A DNA stretch of 64,000 nucleotides. Origin: Nocardia alni (GTDB taxonomy: Bacteria > Actinomycetota > Actinomycetes > Mycobacteriales > Mycobacteriaceae). The stretch spans positions 124,001 through 188,000 of the forward strand of contig NZ_JAGPOX010000002.1 in the NCBI RefSeq assembly GCF_019038435.1, in the 5' to 3' direction. The notes under the pieces are model-generated. The model saw nothing but the letters and a program-made list of their open reading frames with translations. It made no database searches and was not told the DNA's origin. The translations under genes and the position numbers were made by a program. Shown here one piece after another: positions 7,852-15,341 of this stretch (the first letter of the stretch is position 1; the number at the start of each line of letters is the position of its first letter).

Positions 7852-9123
7852 ATGAGCACTGACACCCCTGTGGCCGAGTTGCGCGCGAAATATCGTCGCG
7901 ACTACGACCCGTACACGAGAACCATCGGCATCACCGAACAGCTCGCCGAACTCGCCGATCGCCGGGAGGCGATGCCCGTCAGCTATTCGGCGCGCGGCAA
8001 CGGCTGCTGGGTTTTGACTCGCTACGACGACATCGCGGGAGTGCTGCGCCGCAGCAACCGCGGGTTCATCAGCTTTCCCAATGAACCCGACGGCGTGAAT
8101 ACCCAGGGTTCCGAGGTGCAGCAGATCCCCATCGAACTGGACGGATCCCGGCATCAGCAGTTCCGTGCGATGCTCGATCCGCTGTTCTCGCCCAAGCGGG
8201 TCAACGAACTCGCGGACGGATTGCGCGAGTGGGCCGTTCGCCTGATCGATGGCTGGATCGAACAGGGGTCCTGCGATTTCGTTCAGGGTTTCGCGCTGCC
8301 GTTCCCGGGTGTCACCGTCATGAAGATCATGGGGTGGCCGGAGGAGGATGTCGACCGGCTGAACAATTGGGTCGATATCGTCATGCACGGGTTGCCCGAC
8401 GCCACGCAGGAGGAAACCGACGCCGCGCGCGCCAAGGCGCACGGTGAGATCCGCGAGTACATGTTCGCGCTGATCGCCCAGCGCCGCGCCGAGCCCAGGC
8501 GCGACGACGTGACCTCGGCCGCGCTCGACCTGGAACTCGACGGCGTGAAGTTGACCGACGTCGAGTTGTTCGACCTTTTCCTGTTGATGATGTTCGCGGG
8601 CCTGGACACCGTGCAGAGTGTGCTGAGTCAGGCGATGGCCTATCTGGGGCGGCATCCGGAGCAGTGGGATCACATGTTCGAATCCCCGGAAATGCTCGCC
8701 TCGGCCATCGAGGAGTTTCTGCGCTGGGGCACACCGCCGGTGCCGACCCGCACGGTCGTGTACGACGAGATCCAGGTCGGCGAGCTGATGTTGCCGAAGG
8801 GAGAGCGCGTGCACTTCCCGCTGGCCATCGCCAATCGCGATCCGGATTACTACGAGAATCCCGACGAGGTCGTGCTCGACCGTTTCGTCGCCGCGGGCGC
8901 CAAACCGCATATCGCGTTCGGGATGGGCGCGCACCGGTGTGTGGGTGTGCATCTGGCTCGCCTGGAATTGCGTATCGCGTTCGAGGAACTGCGCCGGCGG
9001 TTGCCCGCGTTCCGCTTGGACGCCGACTACGAGCCGCGCGAGCACCTGGGCCTCGCGTGGGGCATCGACAATGTGCATCTGCTGTTCGAGCCCGCCGGGG
9101 CCACGGAAGGAGCAGACGCATGA
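7852..9123 (+). CDS. Cytochrome P450 (second of tandem pair)
   Basis: A 423-residue paralogue of the preceding P450, with AGLDTVQS in the I helix, ExxR in EEFLR and FGMGAHRCVG with heme-ligating Cys363. The ribosome site GAGGAAGAAAG precedes ATG 7852. Divergence from its neighbour is spread through the substrate-recognition segments, for example the region after the ISFPN motif, so the pair may hydroxylate different positions or different intermediates. Its stop overlaps the next start (ATGA), coupling it to the NTF2-like gene. No ferredoxin is encoded in this operon; electrons may come from the nearby ferredoxins or the PDR-type reductase. Confidence 0.95.
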   Translation: MSTDTPVAELRAKYRRDYDPYTRTIGITEQLAELADRREAMPVSYSARGNGCWVLTRYDDIAGVLRRSNRGFISFPNEPDGVNTQGSEVQQIPIELDGSRHQQFRAMLDPLFSPKRVNELADGLREWAVRLIDGWIEQGSCDFVQGFALPFPGVTVMKIMGWPEEDVDRLNNWVDIVMHGLPDATQEETDAARAKAHGEIREYMFALIAQRRAEPRRDDVTSAALDLELDGVKLTDVELFDLFLLMMFAGLDTVQSVLSQAMAYLGRHPEQWDHMFESPEMLASAIEEFLRWGTPPVPTRTVVYDEIQVGELMLPKGERVHFPLAIANRDPDYYENPDEVVLDRFVAAGAKPHIAFGMGAHRCVGVHLARLELRIAFEELRRRLPAFRLDADYEPREHLGLAWGIDNVHLLFEPAGATEGADA

Positions 9124-9653
9124 CCGAACCGGGAATCGCGGACCGCCTGGCGCGGCTCGAGCGTCGATTGGCCGAGCTGGAGGACGAGAAGCAGATCCGC
9201 GAGCTGCTGTCGCGCTACGGCTACTACGCCGACGCCCGCTTGGACGAGGAGTACTTCGCCCTGTTCACCGACGATTGCGTCATGGACGTCTCGGTCGGGC
9301 GCGGCGAGGACCCCTACGAGATCGTGCGCTGGGAGGGGCTGGCGCAGATGCGCGAGTTCCTGTCGGTGCGCACCGCGGGGCACGGCGACGGGTTCGCCGG
9401 GCGCAGCCTGCACATGCAGGGAAACAACCTCAGCGTCCGGGTCGACGGGGACGACGCGGTGGCGAACAACTACTCGTTCATCCTGCACCAGGACGGGCCG
9501 GAGCTGAAGCTGGTCAGCGCCTCCCTCAACGACTGGCGGCTGGTCCGGCGCGACGGGCGGTGGCTCATCCACGAGCGGCGCCGGCGCATGGTCGGCGCGC
9601 CCGACACCGCGGACATCCTGCGCGCCACCGAGGCTCCGCAGGGCGTCGGCTAG
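9120..9653 (+). CDS. NTF2/SnoaL-like protein
   Basis: 177 residues with an early KQIRELLSRYGYYAD helix, the DDCVMDVS strand and a C-terminal WRLVRRDGRWLI hairpin, the layout of the cone-shaped SnoaL/ring-dioxygenase-beta/ketosteroid-isomerase-like fold. Members act as isomerases, cyclases, dehydratases or non-catalytic subunits. It is translationally coupled to the tandem P450s (ATGA overlap) with GGAAGGAG upstream. At least three other stand-alone NTF2-like proteins occur in the window. Its precise role cannot be read from sequence. Confidence 0.85.
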   Translation: MTEPGIADRLARLERRLAELEDEKQIRELLSRYGYYADARLDEEYFALFTDDCVMDVSVGRGEDPYEIVRWEGLAQMREFLSVRTAGHGDGFAGRSLHMQGNNLSVRVDGDDAVANNYSFILHQDGPELKLVSASLNDWRLVRRDGRWLIHERRRRMVGAPDTADILRATEAPQGVG

Positions 9654-9760
9654 CGAAACTCCGTGGGGCGCTTGGCGGCCGGGCAGCGGCATGAAGCAGA
9701 GTGGAGCGGGACGGACGTAATACTTCAGCGTCGGCCGGCCCGGCGTGGAGAAAGGTTTCG

Positions 9761-10261
9761 ATGATGACGACCCCGACGTTGTCCGGTCTTCGCTGGGCAA
9801 TCAAATACAGCTTCCTGGAGTACATCTCGCGGATGCCCGACGGGAAGGGGAGCGTGAGCGACGGTGCGCGGCCGGCCGAGCGCAGCGAGCTGGTCTTCGA
9901 ACCCGACCCCACCCCGCATCCGGTCCCCGAGGGCGCCGACAGGCTGCTGGCGTTCCGGGGCGATGTGCGGTTCGCCGGTCACTACGGGATGTTGTTCGTG
10001 CGGATCTGTGACCCCTGGGTGGTCCTGCGCGGCACGCAGGCCGAGCTGACGGTGGTGGACCCCTATAAGCCCGAGGAGGATCCCCGGGTGCGGCTGGTGA
10101 CCTTCGAACTCCCCGAGGCGAGCCGGGAGGGCGAGTTCGAGGTGTGGCGGATCCCGGATGTGCGGCTGGCCGCCGAGGGGTGCGGGTTGTTCAACGACGT
10201 GTATCCCGAGGGCGAGCCCTTCGAGCAGATCGCCATCACCCTGCCCGTCGAGGCCGAATAG
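9761..10261 (+). CDS. HtaA-domain protein, cytoplasmic
   Basis: 166 residues that fit a single HtaA domain: an opening LRWAIKYSFLEYI followed by GSVSDGA, then FRGDVRFAGHYGML and a DPWVVLRGTQAELTVVD strand pair. In corynebacteria HtaA domains bind heme through a conserved Tyr/His set on secreted proteins. Here there is no signal peptide, anchor or second domain, so the product should be cytosolic. GGAGAAAGG precedes ATG 9761; ATG 9764 is an alternative. It follows the P450-P450-NTF2 operon by about 107 bases. A heme-related role beside P450s is an inference; lipid or substrate binding is also possible. Confidence 0.78.
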   Translation: MMTTPTLSGLRWAIKYSFLEYISRMPDGKGSVSDGARPAERSELVFEPDPTPHPVPEGADRLLAFRGDVRFAGHYGMLFVRICDPWVVLRGTQAELTVVDPYKPEEDPRVRLVTFELPEASREGEFEVWRIPDVRLAAEGCGLFNDVYPEGEPFEQIAITLPVEAE

Positions 10262-10308
10262 GACCGCTCGGCCGCTCTCGCTGCGCCTTGACGCTCTCCA
10301 TCACTGCA

Positions 10309-10338
10309 AATATAGTATTAGCATAATTGTAAGCTCAC
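10309..10338 (+). promoter_or_regulatory. Promoter/operator of P450-ferredoxin operon
   Basis: The AT-rich stretch holds TATAGTATTAGC followed by GCATAATTGTAAGC (10321-10334). The latter is nearly the same as GCATAATTGTATGC at 15247-15260, upstream of the aldehyde dehydrogenase. It lies about 90 bases before the P450 start. Confidence 0.5.
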
Positions 10339-10420
10339 TACGAAAAGCCGGTGTGCGAGCAGTTCGTCATATGGGAGCCCACCGTAAGGGTGATGCCCAT
10401 AATAGCGAGAAAGGGTTGTG

Positions 10421-11623
10421 ATGCCCGCAGGTCCGCAGACCAGGATCACCGATTTCAGTCACCATGATGTGGAGTTCGCACGCGATCCGTTCAACACGCT
10501 GAACCATCTGCTGGAGGAGAAGCCGGTCGCGTGGTCGACAAAGCACGACGGCTTCTGGGTCCTGAACCGCTTCGAGGACGTCACGGCGGCATTCCGTGAC
10601 TACAAGACATTCAGTTCGCGCCGGGGCGCGGCGATTCCGGCGCTGAACCTCGGCGGCGGCCACATCCCGGTGTCGCTGGATCCGCCGGCCCACGCGGCGT
10701 ACCGCAATATCCTCAATCCCTGGTTCACCGCGGACGCGATCTCCAAGCGTGAGCCGGAAATCCGGACGTTCGTCCGTGGTGTCGTCGCCGCGCTGGCGGA
10801 AGCCGGCGAGTGGGATTTCGTCCGCGATGTGGCGAACGTGGTGCCGGGCACGGTCACGCTCGGGATCATCGGTCTCGGATCGGAACGCCGTAAGGAATTC
10901 CTGGAGCGTATGGAACTGGGCATGTCCCATCAGGGCTCCAGCGACCCCGAAATTCTGGCGCGGGTCCGGCAGGACAAGGAGTGGATCGATGCCGAGATCC
11001 TGTCCTGTATGCGTGCCCGGCGTGCGCATCCGCAGGACGATCTCATGTCCGTCCTGGCCAACGATCCGCTCGGCGACGGCACGGAGCTGTCCGACGAGCA
11101 GATGCTGGGTATCGGAATGCTGCTCGTGCTCGCCGGTTTCCACACGACCAGCGCGGCCTTCGCCGCCATGATGATTCACCTCGCACAGCATCCCGATCAG
11201 CGGGAGCTGCTGCGATCGGATCCGGACAGAATTCCGGCCGCGATCGAGGAGATCATCCGGGTGTATTCGCCGGCGACCGCCGAGGGACGGTACATCACGC
11301 GCGACGTAGCGGTGGGCGGTGAAACCCTGAACGAGGGGGATATGGTCCTGCTGAACATCGCCGCGGCGAACAAGGATCCGAGAAAATTCGAAGATCCGCT
11401 CCGGGTCGACTTCGATCGCGACAATCGTCGAGCCATCTCCTTCGGCTGGGGAGTGCACCGGTGCCTCGGCCAGCATCTGGCCAAGGCCATCCTGCGGATC
11501 GAGATCGAAACTGTTCTGGAGCTCATGCCCGATTTCGAGATCGACCAGGAGAACGTGGTCCGGTCCGATGCGATGGGTGTCGGCTTCGTGCACGATCGGG
11601 TGCCCGCCCGGAAGGGGAAGTGA
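10421..11623 (+). CDS. Cytochrome P450 with His in I-helix motif
   Basis: A 400-residue P450 with ExxR (EEIIR) and heme loop FGWGVHRCLG (Cys348). The oxygen-activation motif reads LAGFHTTS, so His241 stands where most P450s have Asp or Glu before the conserved Thr. That could alter proton delivery or favour a less usual reaction. ATG 10421 follows GAGAAAGGG; GTG 10418 directly before it is also possible. The stop overlaps the start of a ferredoxin gene (TGATG), giving a clear redox pair. The substrate is unknown. Confidence 0.95.
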   Translation: MPAGPQTRITDFSHHDVEFARDPFNTLNHLLEEKPVAWSTKHDGFWVLNRFEDVTAAFRDYKTFSSRRGAAIPALNLGGGHIPVSLDPPAHAAYRNILNPWFTADAISKREPEIRTFVRGVVAALAEAGEWDFVRDVANVVPGTVTLGIIGLGSERRKEFLERMELGMSHQGSSDPEILARVRQDKEWIDAEILSCMRARRAHPQDDLMSVLANDPLGDGTELSDEQMLGIGMLLVLAGFHTTSAAFAAMMIHLAQHPDQRELLRSDPDRIPAAIEEIIRVYSPATAEGRYITRDVAVGGETLNEGDMVLLNIAAANKDPRKFEDPLRVDFDRDNRRAISFGWGVHRCLGQHLAKAILRIEIETVLELMPDFEIDQENVVRSDAMGVGFVHDRVPARKGK

Positions 11624-11829
11624 TGCGAGCAGGAATTCAGCGCGGTCTGTGCGAGAGCAACGCGGTGTGCGTCGCGTTGGCCCCCGACGTATTCGATCTG
11701 GACGAGGATGGAATCGCGGTGACCATCGTCGACGAACTCGATGAAGCTCAGGTCGATTCCGTAGAGTCGGCCATACCCAGCTGCCCGCGAGCGGCCGTAT
11801 TCCTCAGAAAAGACGAATCCGACGCTTGA
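11623..11829 (+). CDS. 3Fe-4S ferredoxin, P450 redox partner
   Basis: 68 residues. The cluster motif is CESNAVC with a late CPRAAV, so Asn replaces the residue that would be the second Cys or His. This fits a single 3Fe-4S cluster. The start overlaps the P450 stop by one base, indicating a coupled pair. An acidic surface (many Asp and Glu) suits P450 docking. It ends just before a hairpin terminator. Confidence 0.92.
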   Translation: MRAGIQRGLCESNAVCVALAPDVFDLDEDGIAVTIVDELDEAQVDSVESAIPSCPRAAVFLRKDESDA

Positions 11830-11839
11830 TGGTCCACAT

Positions 11840-11879
11840 GTTCGATCCCCGCCTTCGATTACGAAGACGGGGATCGAAC
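11840..11879. terminator. Bidirectional intrinsic terminator
   Basis: An 18-bp stem with one mismatch (11840-11857 with 11862-11879) and a four-base loop separates the convergent ferredoxin and flavin monooxygenase genes. Confidence 0.85.
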
Positions 11880-11889
11880 TGTATGGGCG

Positions 11890-13710
11890 TCAGGCCGGTT
11901 CCGCCGCCTTCTTCTCCACGCTGATGCGCGGATCGAGGAGTCCCTCATCGATGGCCTTGATCATCAGCGCCAGCGGCTTGCCCAGAATGCGGGAGATTCG
12001 CAAGCCGTTGGCCACGAACCAGAGCTTCTCGTGACCCGAGTGGCGCATCGCCGTGCGTACTTCCCCGCGCTCATCGATATTCCATACGGTGGCCAGCTGA
12101 TCGGTGACCTCGTCGCCCAGGATCGGCCGGACGGACTCGCGCACGTTGGTGTATCCGGTGCACAGCACGACGATATCGGCTTCCTCTTCCGTTCCGTCGG
12201 TGTAGACGACGCCGGTCGGGGTGAACCGCGCGATCTCACCGGGCTGCATGCGGACGTTTCCATCGATGATCAGTCGCGAGGCGCCCTTATCGATGTAATA
12301 GGAACCGCCGGTCGACGCGATGGGCGTCAGGCCGGCGTTCTCCGGTCCCATGGTGGTGCGGAAGCCGGCGCGCTCGAGCCCCTCGAGCAGTTCGCGATCG
12401 GTCTCGGCGATCTTCTGTGTGAGGCCCGGGCCGAGTTTCCTGGCCAGTGCCGTGGGGTTGACGCTCGCCAGCAGATCCGCGTCCTCGATGGGGAGATGGT
12501 CGTGGCTGTAGTACCGGCCGAACTGCATGGGTACGCCATTGCGCTGTGAGAACAGGTACGTGGGGCTGCGCTGCACCATGGTGACCGACGACGCCTCGTT
12601 CTCGTACGCGTCCTGGGCGATGTCGTGGGCGCTGGAGCCGGCGCCGACCACGACGACACGCTTGCCCTGCGCGACCGCTCCGCCCACGTAGGCGCTGGAA
12701 TGCGTTGTGATTCCCTTGAATTCGTGCATGCCCTCGATCTCGGGCAGCTTCGGCAGGCCGTTCAGACCGGTCGAGATGACCAGATGATTGGGGTGCAGGG
12801 TCCGGGCCTCGCCGTCGCGGTTGAGCTCGACGCTCCAGCGCCCGCTGTCCCGGTCGTACTCGGCGCGGTTGACCACGGTGCTGGTCCACAGGTTCAATTC
12901 CATGTGCTCGACGTACGATTCGAGCCAGTCCGCGAGCTGATCCTTGGACAGGAAGATCGGCCATGCGGGCGGGAAGGGCATGTACGGGAACTGCACGGCC
13001 CATTTCATGTCGTGCAGCAGCAGGCCGTTGTAGCGCAGGCGCCAGTTGTCGCCGGCCCGGGCGTACGTGTCCACCAGCAGCGTCGGCACACCGAGGGTGT
13101 TCAGGTAGGCCGCGAGAAACATGCCGGAGTGGCCCGCCCCGACGATCAGGACGCTCGGATCCGAATCCCGGAACGCGCGCCGTTCCTCCTTGATCTCCTG
13201 GACGGTCTTGCGCGTTCCCGGTGCGGCCGCGTAATTGAATTCGGGATGGCCGACGTCCTCGGTCGTCACCTTGTTGAACGGAAAGTTCTTCAGGCCGGTG
13301 AGAACCGTCGAGATCACCCACGCTTTCCACGTGCCGTCCTCGCGCACGAGCCGGACCACGCCGCGGCCCGTCGCGATATCGGTGGTGAAGGTGTACACCG
13401 CTTCGATATACGTCTCGTTCTCGAAGGTGACCGGCCGGGTCTCGTCGAGTGCGATGTCGCGCAGTCCGCTGGCGGGTAGTGCCGTGGTGAGGATCTCGGC
13501 GATGTCGTCGGCGCCGTGCATTCCGGTCAAATCCCAGGTGAGCGCGTATATGTCACGCCACCAGGGGTCCGAGGAGAACAGGCGGACGATCTCGCCGACC
13601 TGTTTCTCCTCGGCCGCCCGGCCGAATTCCCCGAGCCAGCCGAGCGCTGCGTCGCGGTAGGTCTGAGAGGTGGCGTCGGCGATATCCGACGCGGGAGCGA
13701 GCTGAGTCAT
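11890..13710 (-). CDS. NTF2-domain/flavin-containing monooxygenase fusion
   Basis: 606 residues. The first about 150 form an NTF2/SnoaL-like domain. The rest is an FAD/NADPH monooxygenase with GAGHSG (191-196) for FAD and GAGSSAHD (356-363) for NADPH, and the late LCTGYTNVRESV segment of FMO/YUCCA-like enzymes. It should oxygenate a heteroatom or a carbonyl-adjacent carbon. CGGAGG precedes ATG 13710. A palindromic AT-rich element directly upstream gives it its own promoter, separate from the aldehyde dehydrogenase behind it. It is not a standard type I BVMO, since no FxGxxxHxxxW was seen at the expected place. Confidence 0.9.
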   Translation of the reverse strand: MTQLAPASDIADATSQTYRDAALGWLGEFGRAAEEKQVGEIVRLFSSDPWWRDIYALTWDLTGMHGADDIAEILTTALPASGLRDIALDETRPVTFENETYIEAVYTFTTDIATGRGVVRLVREDGTWKAWVISTVLTGLKNFPFNKVTTEDVGHPEFNYAAAPGTRKTVQEIKEERRAFRDSDPSVLIVGAGHSGMFLAAYLNTLGVPTLLVDTYARAGDNWRLRYNGLLLHDMKWAVQFPYMPFPPAWPIFLSKDQLADWLESYVEHMELNLWTSTVVNRAEYDRDSGRWSVELNRDGEARTLHPNHLVISTGLNGLPKLPEIEGMHEFKGITTHSSAYVGGAVAQGKRVVVVGAGSSAHDIAQDAYENEASSVTMVQRSPTYLFSQRNGVPMQFGRYYSHDHLPIEDADLLASVNPTALARKLGPGLTQKIAETDRELLEGLERAGFRTTMGPENAGLTPIASTGGSYYIDKGASRLIIDGNVRMQPGEIARFTPTGVVYTDGTEEEADIVVLCTGYTNVRESVRPILGDEVTDQLATVWNIDERGEVRTAMRHSGHEKLWFVANGLRISRILGKPLALMIKAIDEGLLDPRISVEKKAAEPA

Positions 13711-13747
13711 GGTGTGGCGGCCTCCGGTAATGCCGTGCTCTCGGCTT

Positions 13748-13779
13748 AATTATGTCAGTACCATAGTAATAACATAATT
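13748..13779 (-). promoter_or_regulatory. Palindromic operator/promoter of the NTF2-FMO gene
   Basis: Perfect 8-bp arms AATTATGT (13748-13755) and ACATAATT (13772-13779) flank a 16-base spacer. On the minus strand the spacer carries TTACTATGG, a good -10-like hexamer. It is the clearest palindromic version of the shared AT-rich element. Confidence 0.55.
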
Positions 13780-15195
13780 TCACTGGGTCGAGACGACTGT
13801 CGTCTTCAGCTGCGTGTAATGCAGCAGCGATTCGAACCCCTTCTCGCGGCCCAGACCGCTGGCCTTGTAACCGCCGAACGGCGTTTCGATGCCGGTCCGG
13901 CCGCCGTTGACCATGACCTGCCCGGCGTCGATGCGTGCCGCCACGCGCAAGGCGCGGCCGATGTCGCGCGTCCATACGCTGGCGACCAGCCCGAAGTCCG
14001 AGTCGTTCGCGAGCTCGATCGCCTCCTGCTCGTCCTCGAAGCGTGAGATGGCGAGCACCGGCCCGAAGATCTCCTCCTGGAAGATCCGCATCTCGGGGGT
14101 CACGTCCGCGTATACCGTGGGCTCCACGTATCGCCCCGCCGCCAGGGCGCCCTGTACGGCATGCCCGCCGGTGACCAGTCGCGCGCCGTCTTTCTCGGCC
14201 ACCTCGAAGTACTCGAGCACCTTCTCGAACTGTCCCTCGGTGGTCATCGGCGCCAGGCGCTCGCCCGGCGTCTTCTCGGCCATCGCCGTGCCGACCCGTG
14301 CCACCAGTTCGTCGTAGACCTCGGACTGCACCAGCAGCCTGCTCAGCGCGGCGCACTGCTGCCCGGCGCCGACGGTCACCGTGAGCGCGCTGGTCACGGC
14401 CTTGTCCAGATCGGCGTCGGCGAACACGATGTTCGCCGACTTCCCGCCCAGTTCGAGGATGGTCGGGACCAGCCGGTCCGCCGCGATCCGCGCGATGAGC
14501 TGCCCGGTCTCGACCGAGCCGGTGAACGCGATCAGGCGCACGTCGGGATGCGCCACCAGGGCCGCGCCGACCTGAGATCCCTTGCCGAGCACGACATTCA
14601 GCACGCCGGGCGGGAAGCCGACCTCGGCGGCGAGCTGGGCCAGCATGACCGTCGTGCTCGAGGTGAGCTCCGAGGGTTTGATGACGACGGTATTGCCCGC
14701 CGCGAGGGCGGCGGAGATGCCGCGCGCCGCCTGGGTCAGCGGGCCGTTCCAGGGCGTGATCATGCCGACGACGCCGTAGGGCTCGCGGCTGGTGAACGCG
14801 TGGTCCCCGGCGCCGAGGCCGATGGTCTCGCCGAACAGCGCCCGGACCACACCGCCGTAGTACTCGAAGTAATCGGCCGATGTCTGCACGCCGCCGCGCA
14901 TCTCGCCGACGAGTTTGCCGGTCTCGGAGACCTCCACGGCGACGAACTCCTCGGCCCGTTCCCGCAGGCGCCGTGCCAGCTCGGCGCACAGCCGGCCGCG
15001 CTGCACCGGGGCCAGCTCACGCCATCCCCGCGCGGCCGCCTTGGCCGCGGCGACGGCCTCGTCGACCTGTGCCGGGGTGCCGCCCGGCACGCGGGCGACC
15101 TCGGTGCGATCGTGCGGGCCGGTCACGGTGGTGATCTGTGCCGTGCCCACCGGTACCGACGCTCCGTTGATCCAGTGCTGGAGTTCTCGTGTCAC
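13780..15195 (-). CDS. Aldehyde dehydrogenase (NAD(P)-dependent)
   Basis: A 471-residue ALDH-superfamily enzyme. Catalytic Cys281 lies in GQQCAALS, general base Glu248 in LELGGKSA, the cofactor loop FTGSVETG precedes it, and the PWNGPL motif is present. It oxidises an aldehyde to the acid, or to a CoA ester in some relatives. The start is GTG at 15195 behind GGGAAGGG. A TAATTGTA element lies upstream. It likely handles aldehydes formed by the P450, GMC or alcohol dehydrogenase steps. The substrate is not predictable. Confidence 0.95.
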   Translation of the reverse strand: MTRELQHWINGASVPVGTAQITTVTGPHDRTEVARVPGGTPAQVDEAVAAAKAAARGWRELAPVQRGRLCAELARRLRERAEEFVAVEVSETGKLVGEMRGGVQTSADYFEYYGGVVRALFGETIGLGAGDHAFTSREPYGVVGMITPWNGPLTQAARGISAALAAGNTVVIKPSELTSSTTVMLAQLAAEVGFPPGVLNVVLGKGSQVGAALVAHPDVRLIAFTGSVETGQLIARIAADRLVPTILELGGKSANIVFADADLDKAVTSALTVTVGAGQQCAALSRLLVQSEVYDELVARVGTAMAEKTPGERLAPMTTEGQFEKVLEYFEVAEKDGARLVTGGHAVQGALAAGRYVEPTVYADVTPEMRIFQEEIFGPVLAISRFEDEQEAIELANDSDFGLVASVWTRDIGRALRVAARIDAGQVMVNGGRTGIETPFGGYKASGLGREKGFESLLHYTQLKTTVVSTQ

Positions 15196-15246
15196 GCTGC
15201 CCTTCCCGCCGCGGCCCCCGTGGGCGCGGAACTGAAACTACGCTCA

Positions 15247-15260
15247 GCATAATTGTATGC
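15247..15260 (-). promoter_or_regulatory. Near-palindromic operator upstream of aldehyde dehydrogenase
   Basis: GCATAATTGTATGC is almost self-complementary and shares 13 of 14 bases with the element before the P450-ferredoxin operon at 10321-10334. It sits in the gap between the aldehyde dehydrogenase start and the end of the LuxR regulator gene. Confidence 0.55.
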
Positions 15261-15341
15261 TTATTGCGGGAACGGCCGGAAGTGGTGCAGACCAATCGTG
15301 GACCGGAAAACGAGTGGGCAGCGCCTCGGACGGCGGCGACG

